This document shows, one piece after another, positions 1-8,278 of a stretch of 39,597 nt of DNA. The DNA is from Alphaproteobacteria bacterium (GTDB lineage Bacteria; Pseudomonadota; Alphaproteobacteria; SHVW01), in the NCBI GenBank assembly GCA_016869645.1, contig VGDO01000029.1:1-39597 (forward strand), read 5' to 3'. Each line of letters starts with the position of its first letter. Position 1 is the first letter of the stretch. The translations under genes were made by a program, and so were the position numbers. The notes under the pieces were generated by a model. It did no database searches. It saw only the letters and a program-made list of their open reading frames with translations, and was not told where the DNA came from.

Positions 1-38
1 GAATGCGAAGGTCCTCCGAATACGGTGATGCCATCCAT
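1..38 (-). CDS. 5' end of an unidentified gene (partial, runs off the left edge)
   Basis: An ATG at position 38 on the minus strand opens a frame of 12 codons (MDGITVFGGPSH) that continues past the window edge. The sequence just upstream carries a strong GGAGAGGAGG ribosome binding site about 5 bases before the ATG, which is the main support for a real start. The gene has the same orientation as the three-gene operon to its right and lies 137 bases downstream of the ykgJ stop. The fragment is too short to identify; a phosphoribosylpyrophosphate synthetase-like N-terminus is only a guess. Confidence 0.5.
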   Translation of the reverse strand, partial: MDGITVFGGPSH

Positions 39-143
39 GCTGGCCTCCTCTCCAGTAGCCAGTTTGAATCACATCACGCGCCAAAAGGGAATCCCTCCCG
101 ATTCCACCTTCTCGGAAAACGCTCTAGACCGTGATCGCTTCCG

Positions 144-162
144 GTTGAAGCGCCGCTTCAAC
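144..162 (-). terminator. Hairpin downstream of the DAHP synthase operon
   Basis: GTTGAAGC and GCTTCAAC form a perfect 8-bp stem around a 3-base GCC loop. It sits 12 bases past the ykgJ stop on the minus strand. A competing stem (CGCTTC with GAAGCG) overlaps its left arm. There is no clear T-run, so it may be a rho-independent terminator lacking a good tail, an RNA-stabilising hairpin or a small palindromic repeat. Confidence 0.4.
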
Positions 163-174
163 GCGAAACGCAGC

Positions 175-891
175 CTAGGACGAGAAGCGCGCCGGCGCGA
201 ACAGATCGGAGCCCGCGAGCCAGAGTTCGGCCGCCTGCGGCTCGTCCAGCGCGATCCGCAGACCGCGCACGAGCTCGATGCTGCCATGGGCATGGCCCGC
301 GCTTCTCAGCCCGTCTTCCATTCCTTTGGCCACCGCAATGCCGACGCGCAACGGCACGTCGTAGGCGGGAATCTGCCGGTCGGAGCGGCCGCTCATGATC
401 TCGCGCTCGCAGGCGTCGGCATCGAAGGAATTGTACGAGCGGCAGATCAACGGCCGGGCCTCGTAGGCTGAGCACGCGCCGTCGACGAGCAATGGGCACG
501 GCAGACGCAAGCCCCGGCGCTCGGCCTCCGGCAGCCCCTCGAACCGGTCGAGACGCTCATTGATCCGGCGACGCAGTTCGTCGACCTCTTGCGACGAGAA
601 GCGGACGCGGAAGTACGCGGCGAGCCGAATGACGGTCGGCACATCGGTGATGATCTGCACGTGGCAGCAGTAGTTGCAGCCGCGCCGGCATGCCAGCGGC
701 GGGGGCGCCGGCGCGACCATCGGCGCGAGGCCGGCGACGGCACGGTCATGGATATCGGCCGCGGTGCGCGCCGTCGCCTCGACGCGGTCCGACGCGCTGC
801 CGTTGATGAGCACGTTGCCGACCGCCGATGCAAGTGACTTGCTGATCTCGCCCAGGAAGTTGTCGAGCACACTTCCCGGCTGCTCGGTCAC
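175..891 (-). CDS. YkgJ family cysteine-cluster protein
   Basis: The protein has 238 residues and starts at a GTG whose last two bases lie in the TGA stop of the upstream gene (GTGA overlap), so it is probably translationally coupled. The cysteine pattern is characteristic of the YkgJ/CxxCxxCC family: C68, C72, C75 and C76 in CRRGCNYCC, then C132, C140 and C150. These residues are thought to bind zinc or an iron-sulphur cluster. No biochemical role is established for the family, so I assign none. It is the last gene of an operon with nicotinate phosphoribosyltransferase and class II DAHP synthase. The N-terminal 60 residues are variable and Ala-rich. No signal peptide is visible, so it is probably cytoplasmic. 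Confidence 0.85.
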   Translation of the reverse strand: MTEQPGSVLDNFLGEISKSLASAVGNVLINGSASDRVEATARTAADIHDRAVAGLAPMVAPAPPPLACRRGCNYCCHVQIITDVPTVIRLAAYFRVRFSSQEVDELRRRINERLDRFEGLPEAERRGLRLPCPLLVDGACSAYEARPLICRSYNSFDADACEREIMSGRSDRQIPAYDVPLRVGIAVAKGMEDGLRSAGHAHGSIELVRGLRIALDEPQAAELWLAGSDLFAPARFSS

Positions 892-2147
892 GACGCGCCG
901 CGCTCTTCCTCGGTACGCGCTGCCAGAGCGGACGCCAAGGCGACACTGCGGTCCCGCAGGAGGAACTCGCGGCCGACTTTGACCGAGGGCACGCCGTCAT
1001 ACTCGATGATGTCCGACGTGGCGTAGGTTTCCAGCCAGTTTTCCGGCAGGTACGAGCCGGTGCCGATGACGTCGATGGGAGCCGCCGCCAGCGCCATGAC
1101 GCGGCACTTGGCTGGTCCGAAGCCCGACGAGGCGACGATCTTGACGCGCGCGAAGCCGGCGCGGTCGAGCGCCTCGCGCAGATGCCAGATGGCTGCCGCC
1201 GAGACGCCCGTGCCGACCAGGTAGCGCAGCTCGGCCTCGGTGCGGTAGCCGCGGATCGAGCTCGGCGCGTAGCGTTCGAGCAATGCGTAGGACGAGCCGA
1301 GCTCGAGACCCTCGACATAGCGACCGCCATGGGTGTCGAGCCGCATGGCGAGACGACCCTCGCCCGCGAGATCCGGGAAGCGCCGGCACACATCGAGCGC
1401 ATCGGAGATCTCGCGGCCGAAATAATCGACGAGCACGGTCAGCGTCTCGCTGGGATGCGTTTCGTGGAACATCTCGGCCGCGCGCACCGTCGAGCCGGCA
1501 TAGCCGATCAGCGCATGGGGCATGGTGCCGCGGCCGCGCTCCTGACCGAAGAAATGCGCCGTGGCATCGGTCGCATTGCCGACGAAGCCGACTGCGCCGG
1601 CCTTGCGGCGAGCTTTTTCGGAACCGACCGACGCGGCATAAGCCATCAGCTCGGCCATCCCGGTGCCGGCGCAATGACGCGCGTCCATGGCGAGGAAGCC
1701 GACCTTGGGCAGGTCGACGCACATGGTGTAGGCGTTGTAAGCAGCAACGCAGGCCGCACCCAGCTTCTGCAGATAGATCGTCTCGAGATCGACCAGGTGA
1801 TAGAGCGAGCCGGACAGCAGCACCATCGGCTGGCCAGCGCCGACCCAGGCACCTTCCTTGTAGTTCAGCTCGATGTCGAACCGGACGTTGCGCGCGCGTG
1901 CCATCGCCTCCAGCCAGTCGACCATCAGGCGGGGCGCGAAGGTGACGGGACGGCGCATGAAGATGGCGTAGGTCACGCGCTTGTCGCCGAAGCGCCCGAC
2001 CGTGGCCTTGGTCTTGACGAAATACTGGTCGGTGTAGCGCCCGACCTCGCTCTCAGCGGGATCGGCTGCGCCGTTCCCACTGTCCGCGCGGCCCTCCGCG
2101 CTCTTGCCGCGCACCACCTGGCTATCGGTCGTCGCCGGCGCGCTCAC
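888..2147 (-). CDS. pncB: Nicotinate phosphoribosyltransferase
   Basis: This 419-residue protein belongs to the nicotinate phosphoribosyltransferase family, which joins nicotinate to PRPP to make nicotinate mononucleotide in NAD salvage. Recognisable segments are the N-terminal [18 protein letters not shown] near residue 95, and [10 protein letters not shown] at 208-217, where His211 is in the position of the catalytic histidine phosphorylated in the family. A C-terminal barrel phosphate-site segment follows ([18 protein letters not shown]). The open frame extends further upstream, but that part overlaps the DAHP synthase gene and looks like antisense-style low-complexity sequence. The GTG at 2147 overlaps the upstream TGA by GTGA and gives the normal family N-terminus. 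Its neighbours suggest co-expression with aromatic biosynthesis, which is unusual; the functional link is not evident. Confidence 0.9.
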   Translation of the reverse strand: MSAPATTDSQVVRGKSAEGRADSGNGAADPAESEVGRYTDQYFVKTKATVGRFGDKRVTYAIFMRRPVTFAPRLMVDWLEAMARARNVRFDIELNYKEGAWVGAGQPMVLLSGSLYHLVDLETIYLQKLGAACVAAYNAYTMCVDLPKVGFLAMDARHCAGTGMAELMAYAASVGSEKARRKAGAVGFVGNATDATAHFFGQERGRGTMPHALIGYAGSTVRAAEMFHETHPSETLTVLVDYFGREISDALDVCRRFPDLAGEGRLAMRLDTHGGRYVEGLELGSSYALLERYAPSSIRGYRTEAELRYLVGTGVSAAAIWHLREALDRAGFARVKIVASSGFGPAKCRVMALAAAPIDVIGTGSYLPENWLETYATSDIIEYDGVPSVKVGREFLLRDRSVALASALAARTEEERGAS

Positions 2148-3526
2148 GAGGCCGCGGCCAGCCGCTGCGCCATGCCGGAGCGCTCTTTCTTGAGCTGCTC
2201 GGCGATCAGGAAAGCGAGCTCGATCGCCTGGCTGGCATTGAGACGCGGATCGCATTGCGTGTTGTAGCGGGTCGCGAGCGTGTGCTCGTCGATCGCCTGC
2301 GCGCCCCCGATGCACTCCGTGACGTCCTGTCCGGTCATCTCGAAGTGCACGCCGCCGGCGTAACTGCCCTCGGCCAGATGCGCGGCGAAGAAGCCGCGCA
2401 CCTCCTTCAGGATGCGGTCGAAGGCGCGGGTCTTGAAGCCGGTCGAGGATTCGACGGTATTGCCGTGCATCGGATCGCACGACCAGACGACCTTACGGCC
2501 CTCGCGCACGACGGTGCGGATGAGCGCGGGCAGCTTGGCCTCGACCTGGTCGGCGCCCATGCGGCAGATCAACGTGATGCGCCCGGCCTCGTTCGCCGGG
2601 TTGAGCGTGTCGATCAGCTTGATCAGATCGTCGGTCGTAAGCGACGGGCCGCATTTGAGGCCGAGCGGGTTCTTGACGCCGCGCAGGAACTCGACATGCG
2701 CGCCATCGGGCTGGCGCGTGCGATCGCCGATCCACAGCATGTGCGCCGAGCAGTCGTACCAATCGCCCGTCGTGCTGTCGACGCGGGTCAGCGCCTGCTC
2801 GTAGCCGAGCAGCAGCGCCTCGTGCGAGGTGAAGAAGTCCGTCTCACGGATCTGCGGCGCCGTCGCCGCGGTCAGCCCGCAGGCCTCCATGAAGGCGAGG
2901 CTTTCGGCGATGCGGTCGGCCAGCTCGCGGAAGCGCTCGCCGGCCGGGCTCTTGTCGACGAAGCCGAGCGTCCAGCTATGGACCTTGTGCAGGTCGGCAT
3001 AGCCGCCCTGGGCGAAGGCGCGCAGCAGGTTGAGGGTGGCGGCCGACTGGTTGTAGGAGCGCACCAGGCGCTGCGGATCGGGCAGGCGCGCCTCGGGCGT
3101 ATAGTCCATGCCGTTGATGATGTCGCCGCGATAGCTCGGCAACTCCTGCCCGTTGCGGCGCTCGACCGGCGACGAGCGCGGCTTGGCGAACTGTCCGGCC
3201 ATGCGCCCGACCTTGACCACCGGGCAGGCTGCGCCGAAGGTGAGGATCACCGCCATCTGCAGCAGCACGCGGAACATGTCGCGGATGTTGTTGGCGCTGA
3301 ACTCGGCAAAGCTCTCGGCGCAGTCGCCGCCCTGGAGCAGGAAGGCCTTGCCCTCGGCCACGTCGGCCAGCGACTTCTTCAGCCGGCGCGCCTCGCCCGC
3401 GAACACCAGCGGCGGAAATTGCCGAAGCTGGGCCTCGGCGTCGGCCAGCGCCTGCTGGTCCGGATACTCGGGCACCTGTTTGATCGGCTTGGCGCGCCAT
3501 GTTTCGGGCGCCCATTTGGCGGCCAT
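2144..3526 (-). CDS. Class II 3-deoxy-7-phosphoheptulonate (DAHP) synthase
   Basis: The product (460 aa) is a class II (plant/Mycobacterium-type) DAHP synthase, which condenses phosphoenolpyruvate and erythrose-4-phosphate in the first step of the shikimate pathway. Diagnostic segments are [14 protein letters not shown] at the N-terminus, [11 protein letters not shown] (the metal-binding Cys), [20 protein letters not shown], the [13 protein letters not shown] region, [22 protein letters not shown] and [18 protein letters not shown]. The ATG at 3526 is preceded by GAGGAG at good spacing. An in-frame upstream ATG at 3559 would add 11 unlike residues and is rejected. It leads a three-gene operon coupled by GTGA overlaps. 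A TTGACA lies about 65 bases upstream but has no convincing -10 partner. Confidence 0.95.
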   Translation of the reverse strand: MAAKWAPETWRAKPIKQVPEYPDQQALADAEAQLRQFPPLVFAGEARRLKKSLADVAEGKAFLLQGGDCAESFAEFSANNIRDMFRVLLQMAVILTFGAACPVVKVGRMAGQFAKPRSSPVERRNGQELPSYRGDIINGMDYTPEARLPDPQRLVRSYNQSAATLNLLRAFAQGGYADLHKVHSWTLGFVDKSPAGERFRELADRIAESLAFMEACGLTAATAPQIRETDFFTSHEALLLGYEQALTRVDSTTGDWYDCSAHMLWIGDRTRQPDGAHVEFLRGVKNPLGLKCGPSLTTDDLIKLIDTLNPANEAGRITLICRMGADQVEAKLPALIRTVVREGRKVVWSCDPMHGNTVESSTGFKTRAFDRILKEVRGFFAAHLAEGSYAGGVHFEMTGQDVTECIGGAQAIDEHTLATRYNTQCDPRLNASQAIELAFLIAEQLKKERSGMAQRLAAAS

Positions 3527-3778
3527 GTCATGCTCCTCGACACATTCAGCCCGGGGCACCGAGCGGACGAATCGAGTCCCGTCGACTCGCCATTGCCCCC
3601 GAAACTGTCAAGCTAAAACAGTCCAGTAGCACGATTTTCCCCGGATTTCCACCAGCGGTGCCGGCAGAGCGCCGGCGCGCCTTGGAGCTTGGGGGCGCCA
3701 CCCGGTCGCGCAATCTTGGCGGGCTTGGCAGCCCCGGGCTAATGTCCGGCCGTCCCACCCGCGCAGGAGGCGCACGAC

Positions 3779-4087
3779 ATGGCCGACACCGCCCGCCCGA
3801 AAGCCGTTCCGACCGTTCAGGTCGACAATGAACGCGTCCGCGTCACCGAGTGGCGCTTTCCGCCCGGCGGCGCCACCGGCTATCACCGGCACGAATACGA
3901 CTACATCGTCGTGCCGATGACCACGGGCATGCTCAGCATGACCGGCCCGCAGGGCGACGGCCAGGCCCTGCTCACGACCGGCAAGTCGTATTTCCGCCAG
4001 GCGGGCGTCGAACATGACGTGATCAATTCCAACCCGTTCGAATTCGTGTTCGTCGAGACCGAGCTCAAACAGGGCGGGCCGCGCTAA
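3779..4087 (+). CDS. Small cupin-domain protein
   Basis: This is a 102-residue single cupin barrel. It shows the motif-1-like stretch GYHRHEYDYIVVPMTTG (His/His/Glu metal ligands) at about residues 36-52 and a motif-2-like GVEHDVIN at about 78-85. A clean AGGAGG lies 8 bases before the ATG. Stand-alone cupins of this size have varied roles (binding, isomerase or dioxygenase), so no substrate can be assigned. It is divergent from the DAHP synthase operon (252-bp intergenic region) and lies 20 bases upstream of an exostosin-like glycosyltransferase gene on the same strand, so the two are probably co-transcribed. Confidence 0.85.
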   Translation: MADTARPKAVPTVQVDNERVRVTEWRFPPGGATGYHRHEYDYIVVPMTTGMLSMTGPQGDGQALLTTGKSYFRQAGVEHDVINSNPFEFVFVETELKQGGPR

Positions 4088-4107
4088 GTCGTCCGGTCCA
4101 GTCCGAC

Positions 4108-5016
4108 ATGGCCGTCAACCTGATCTGGCAGGCACCCGGCCGGCACTATTGGGAATATCACTGGCTCCGCTTCCTGCTCGGCGACGTCGATCTGGTCGAG
4201 CATCAGGATACGACCGGCGACGGTTTCACCCATCACGGCCGGTACAAGCTGATCCTGCCCGATGCCATCGTCATCGACACTGGCCGCTTCTCGCTGTCGA
4301 ACGACCGGCGGAAATACAACGAACTGCTCGAGCAGCGCCTGGCTTATTTCCACGAATTCACGCGGCAAGGCTGCCGCGTCGGCCTCATTCACATCAGCGA
4401 CGAAACCGGGAACGATCTGCCGGTCGAGGCCTATGCGAGCTTCCGCTTCGTGCTGCGCAACTATCTCTATCCGCAGTTCGACGCGCTCCGCCACGTACGC
4501 ACGATCCCGCTGGGATATTCGGGCGACGGGAGCGCGCCGGCGGCCGGTGCGCGCAATGTGAGCTGGTCGTTCATGGGCACGGTCTGGCCGGGCGGCCCGC
4601 GCACGCGCATGCTGCAGGCCATGCTCGAGATCCCCGGCGGTTTCATCCATACGACACCGCATTTCGCCCAGGGCATGGTGCCGGCGCCGGCCTACCGCAG
4701 CATGCTCCGGCGCAGCCTTCTCTGCCCGGCGCCGCGCGGCGACCGCACCTGGGATTCGTTCCGCCTCTACGAAGGTCTCGAGGCGGGCTGCCTGCCGCTG
4801 GTCGAGCGCGCGGACGGCTATTACCGCCGCCTGCTCGGCGAGCATGGATTGATCGAGGTCGGCGATTGGGCCGAGGCCGCGCGCATCGCGCGCGATCTGC
4901 TCGCCGACCGCACGACGCTCGAAGCGCGCCGCAATGCGTGCAGCGACTGGTGGCAGAGCTACAAGGGCCGGTTGGTGCGCGAGATCGGCGAGCTGGTGCG
5001 CGTGCACCTCACTTAG
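4108..5016 (+). CDS. Exostosin (GT47)/RXYLT1-like putative glycosyltransferase
   Basis: The protein has 302 residues. The C-terminal half has the pattern seen in exostosin-like GT47 and RXYLT1 proteins: SWSFMGTVWPGGPRTRML at about 151-168, RSLLCPAPRGDRTWDSFRLYE, and LEAGCLPLVERADGYYRR, where the glutamate before the Ala-Gly-Cys-Leu-Pro is the usual donor-site acid. No signal peptide or membrane segment is seen, unlike the Golgi enzymes, so it is probably cytosolic. Such bacterial homologues are often associated with surface polysaccharide modification, but no other polysaccharide genes are present here. It follows the cupin gene by 20 bases. The transferase assignment rests on motif resemblance; donor and acceptor are unknown. 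Confidence 0.65.
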   Translation: MAVNLIWQAPGRHYWEYHWLRFLLGDVDLVEHQDTTGDGFTHHGRYKLILPDAIVIDTGRFSLSNDRRKYNELLEQRLAYFHEFTRQGCRVGLIHISDETGNDLPVEAYASFRFVLRNYLYPQFDALRHVRTIPLGYSGDGSAPAAGARNVSWSFMGTVWPGGPRTRMLQAMLEIPGGFIHTTPHFAQGMVPAPAYRSMLRRSLLCPAPRGDRTWDSFRLYEGLEAGCLPLVERADGYYRRLLGEHGLIEVGDWAEAARIARDLLADRTTLEARRNACSDWWQSYKGRLVREIGELVRVHLT

Positions 5017-5064
5017 CGCCACGCCCCCAGTTCAGACAAAGCCAAGCTCGCATCGCCCCCTGAC

Positions 5065-5080
5065 GCAACGCCGCCGTTGC
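5065..5080 (+). terminator. Weak terminator-like hairpin between convergent genes
   Basis: GCAACG and CGTTGC form a 6-bp stem around a CCGC loop, followed on the plus strand by TCTTTC. It lies 48 bases past the glycosyltransferase stop and just before the end of the convergent gene. The stem is short and the T-rich tail is interrupted, so this is only a candidate. Confidence 0.3.
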
Positions 5081-5084
5081 TCTT

Positions 5085-5600
5085 TCAGCGGGGCTTGAAA
5101 GCCGCGAAGATCGCTTTGGCGGTGTCCGACCATCCTCCGTCTGCGTTGTCGAAGCGATCGGGATTGCGACGGTTGACGACGGCGAAGGCGCAATTGTTGA
5201 TCGCAATGACCAGCATATAGTAGCGCCGCCTGTTGTTCCCTTCGGCGCGCTCGAGATAGCCGTATTGGACCTTGGCCGAGCCGGCCGGAGTGTCGACGAT
5301 ACTGGCGACAAACAGCGAATTTTGCGCGACTCCGCCCTTAACCTCCTTGACCAACTGATGTCTGAGGTTGCCATCCCCAATGAGGGTATTCGCGATCGCA
5401 ACGAATCTCTCCTCCGTCCCGTCAAAGGACATTTGCCGAAGCTTGAGCTCGGCCCCCTCGGCGCGCAGCCGGCCATCAGCAAGTTCCGCGCTGTTCAATG
5501 GAGCAGTCGTCTCGAATTTGAGACCACAGACCTCGACGGCTTGCAGGGGAGATACCACCACGACCGAGATGACAGCGCCGATGGCAAGATGACGAAGCAT
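5085..5600 (-). CDS. Putative secreted/periplasmic protein of unknown function
   Basis: The 171-residue product begins with a short basic start (MLRH), a hydrophobic stretch at about residues 5-20 and a probable cleavage after LQA, so it is likely exported. The mature part contains two cysteines (CGLKF near the N-terminus and NNCAFAVV near 137) that could form a disulphide. I do not recognise a family. The ATG has a GGAGGG site 6 bases upstream. The gene is on the same strand as the Lon-like protease gene, 131 bases downstream of it, and converges with the glycosyltransferase gene. Confidence 0.7.
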   Translation of the reverse strand: MLRHLAIGAVISVVVVSPLQAVEVCGLKFETTAPLNSAELADGRLRAEGAELKLRQMSFDGTEERFVAIANTLIGDGNLRHQLVKEVKGGVAQNSLFVASIVDTPAGSAKVQYGYLERAEGNNRRRYYMLVIAINNCAFAVVNRRNPDRFDNADGGWSDTAKAIFAAFKPR

Positions 5601-5731
5601 GGCACGCCCTCCTCGCTATTGCGTCGAAACCGACAACTCAGGAAGCGCACGGCAGGCCGGCGCAGCATCGTTCGCGCTCTGACGGTCGCCCCTGGTGCTC
5701 AAATCTCGCTCTTACGACTCGTGGGCACATG

Positions 5732-8110
5732 TCAACGACGCCGCCCCATGCGCTCGGTCAGCGCGCGGTCGAAGCGCTCGAGCTTGCTCATGACGCGGCC
5801 GTAAACCGTCGCCGGGTCGATCGCATCATCGGGGCCGAATGTTCCCGCCGGCAATCCCGTGAAAAGCTCGATCGCTTCCTCGACGGTCGCGGCACTCCAG
5901 ATATGGAACTGGCCGGCGGCGACCGCCTCGGCGACGTCCGGCCGCACGGAGATGTTCTGCTCGTTGGCGGCGGGGATGAGCACGCCGTGCCGGCCGGTCA
6001 AGCCGGCACTGCGGCAGGTGCGGAAAAAGCCTTCGATCTTGTGGTTGGCGCCGCCGATCGCCTGGGTATCGCCCTGCTGGTTGACCGAGCCGGTCACCGC
6101 GATGTCCTGACGCAGTGGCACATCGGCGAGTGACGACAGGATCGCGAGGAGCTCGGCGAGCGAGGCGCTGTCGCCCTCGACTCCGCCGTAGTTCTGCTCG
6201 AAGGTGATCGAGGCCGAGAACGACAGCGGAAAGCGGCGGGCAAACAGGCCGTTGAGGAATCCGGAGAGCACGAAGACGCCCTTCTGCTGGATCGGCCCGC
6301 CCATGTCGGTCATGCGCTCGATGTTGATCACGCCGTGCTCGCCCGCGAAGGTGCGCGCGGTCACGCGCGTCGGCATGCCGTAGTTGTGATCGCCCAGGTC
6401 GCGCACGGTCAGCGCATTGACCCGTCCGACCCTGGTGCCGGACACGTCGATCATGACCGTGCCGGCGCGGATCAGCTCCTGGCTGCGATCCTCGACGCGC
6501 GCATTGCGCCGGCGGCGATCGTCGAGTGCCGCCCGAATGTCGTCCGCCGTGACCACCTCGCCCTTGCGCGCGCGGACATTGGCCGCGGCCTCGGACACGA
6601 CGTCCTCGATTTGCTCGAAGCGTGCCGACAGCTTGTCGCGATGCTCGGCCCAACGCGACGCCTGACCGAGCAGGAAGCCGACCGCGCTGTCGTCGCTCGG
6701 CAGGCCGCCGAGGGCGCGCGAGGCGGCGCGGATGATCGCGGCATAGGTCGCGATGTTCTCCGGCGTCGCCTCCATGTCCGGGTCGATGTCGGCCTTGACC
6801 TTGAAATAGCTCTGGAAGTCGGGATCGACCGAGAAGAACGCGTAGTACCAGCGCGGCGCGCCGACGATCACGACCTTGAGGTCGAGCGGGATCGGCTTCG
6901 GCCGCGGTGCGCCCGCCATCGGCAGGCTGCCGGAGCGATGCAGCTCCTCGATGCGGATCTCCCGGTCGCGCAGCGCGCCCTTGAGGAACTCCCAGACCTG
7001 CGGCAGGCGCGCCAGCGCCTCGGCGCGCAACACCAGAACGCCGCCATTGGCCCGATGCAGCGCGCCGGCGCGGATCATCGTGAAACTGGTCTCCATCACG
7101 CCCTGGTTGGAGCGGTACTGGATGGTGCCGAACAGGTTCTCATAGGTCGGATTGGGTTCGAGCACGACCGAGGGGTGCTGGTCGCCCGTGCGATCGACCA
7201 GGAGATTGATCGCGTAGCGCTCGGCGAGACCGGTGCGCCTGGCCGGCTCTCCGTCGCTCTCCATGGCGACCCGCGCGACCTGGTCGATCAGGTCCTCGCG
7301 CATCTCGGTCAGCCAGCGCGCGAGACCGGGATGCTGACTGTAGTCGGCGATGACGGCGGTCATCAGCGGCTCGACCACGCGCTCGACGGCCGCGTGGCGG
7401 ACCTGACGCAGCGCTTCGCCGACCTGGCTTTCCGTGCTGGCCGCCTTGTAGGAGAACTTCTGCAGTTCAGGCTGAAGCTCGCGCCAGGCCGCGTCGAGCC
7501 GGGCGCGCTGCTGTTCGTCGAGCGAGTCGTAGTCGCGCGGCTGCCCCTGCTCGTCGCGAACGAGCAGAAGCACGCCCTGTTCGGTACGACGCAGCTCGAC
7601 GCCGTGCGAGAGCGCCAGTTTCTGCAACGCCTCGAAATCCTCGGCGAGGGCCGCGCGGAAGGACAGCGCCGTCTGGTTCAGTTGCTGGGCATACTTCGGA
7701 GCGCCGAAGGTCTTCTTGAGCGTTTCCTCGACGACCGGCAGCAGCTCCGACATGCGCTGGCAGAAGCGCCGTCCGGTGCCAGGCGGCAGCCGATACGGGC
7801 GCGGCCGCTCGCGGATCTTGAAGTTGTTGAGATAGATCCAGTCGGGCGACGGCGGCTGGCGCCGCACATAGGCGTTGAGAAAATCGACGGTGGCGGTCAT
7901 GCGGCCGCTGCGGTTGTCGCCCAGCACAAAAATGTTGAAGCCGAGGTCCGGAATGCCGAGCCCGAACTCGAGCGCCTCGCGTGCGCGCCGATGGGAAGTG
8001 AGTGCGAAGACCGTCGGCGCGCCGTGCGGCTCGACCGGCGCCGCGGTCTCAACCGGTACCGCAAATTTCGGCAGGCCGACCTTGTCGGGTGGGATGGGTT
8101 TGGGCGGCAT
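5732..8110 (-). CDS. Lon-like protease (COG1067/LonB-LonC type) with degenerate ATPase motifs
   Basis: The 792-residue protein has an N-terminal AAA-like module and a C-terminal Lon (S16) protease domain, with no N-terminal LON substrate-binding domain. The protease dyad is intact: Ser648 in GVEGDSAS and Lys691 in GGANHKIEG, 43 residues apart, the same spacing as in E. coli Lon (S679/K722). The Walker A position reads GDNRSGRMT (residues 64-72), with Arg70 in place of Lys. The Walker B-like strand NGGVLVLRAEAL (356-367) has Arg362 where an Asp is expected. A helical insertion runs from about 120 to 300. This architecture matches the COG1067 group of soluble Lon-like proteases. ATP hydrolysis is doubtful; a peptidase role is likely. 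The substrate is unknown. Confidence 0.85.
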   Translation of the reverse strand: MPPKPIPPDKVGLPKFAVPVETAAPVEPHGAPTVFALTSHRRAREALEFGLGIPDLGFNIFVLGDNRSGRMTATVDFLNAYVRRQPPSPDWIYLNNFKIRERPRPYRLPPGTGRRFCQRMSELLPVVEETLKKTFGAPKYAQQLNQTALSFRAALAEDFEALQKLALSHGVELRRTEQGVLLLVRDEQGQPRDYDSLDEQQRARLDAAWRELQPELQKFSYKAASTESQVGEALRQVRHAAVERVVEPLMTAVIADYSQHPGLARWLTEMREDLIDQVARVAMESDGEPARRTGLAERYAINLLVDRTGDQHPSVVLEPNPTYENLFGTIQYRSNQGVMETSFTMIRAGALHRANGGVLVLRAEALARLPQVWEFLKGALRDREIRIEELHRSGSLPMAGAPRPKPIPLDLKVVIVGAPRWYYAFFSVDPDFQSYFKVKADIDPDMEATPENIATYAAIIRAASRALGGLPSDDSAVGFLLGQASRWAEHRDKLSARFEQIEDVVSEAAANVRARKGEVVTADDIRAALDDRRRRNARVEDRSQELIRAGTVMIDVSGTRVGRVNALTVRDLGDHNYGMPTRVTARTFAGEHGVINIERMTDMGGPIQQKGVFVLSGFLNGLFARRFPLSFSASITFEQNYGGVEGDSASLAELLAILSSLADVPLRQDIAVTGSVNQQGDTQAIGGANHKIEGFFRTCRSAGLTGRHGVLIPAANEQNISVRPDVAEAVAAGQFHIWSAATVEEAIELFTGLPAGTFGPDDAIDPATVYGRVMSKLERFDRALTERMGRRR

Positions 8111-8166
8111 GGATTGGATTGACCGTCTCTAGTCGAATGAGTGCGCTAGCCTCGATGCTGGTATCA

Positions 8167-8252
8167 CCCCCACCCTACCCTCCCCCATCAAGTGGGAGGG
8201 GATTTAGAAGAGCCTTAGCCCTCCCCCTTGCGGGGGAGGGCAAGGGTGGGGG
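8167..8252. repeat. Compound palindromic repeat (REP/MITE-like)
   Basis: This is an 86-base cloverleaf-like element. Outer arms CCCCCACCCT (8167-8176) and AGGGTGGGGG (8243-8252) are perfect reverse complements. They enclose two hairpins: one from CCCTCCC and GGGAGGG (8178-8200) and a perfect 10-bp stem GCCCTCCCCC/GGGGGAGGGC with a TTGC loop (8218-8241). It fills the gap between the gor stop and the start of the Lon-like gene. G/C-run palindromes of this kind are widespread interspersed repeats in alphaproteobacterial chromosomes. It could also end the transcript from the gor side. Confidence 0.7.
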
Positions 8253-8278
8253 GACGTCGGCATCAGCGATCCGCCAGA

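Noticed and set aside
6335..8122. A 595-codon plus-strand frame opposite the Lon-like gene
   Set aside because: The Lon-like reading has an intact catalytic dyad and family structure; the opposite frame has low-complexity content.
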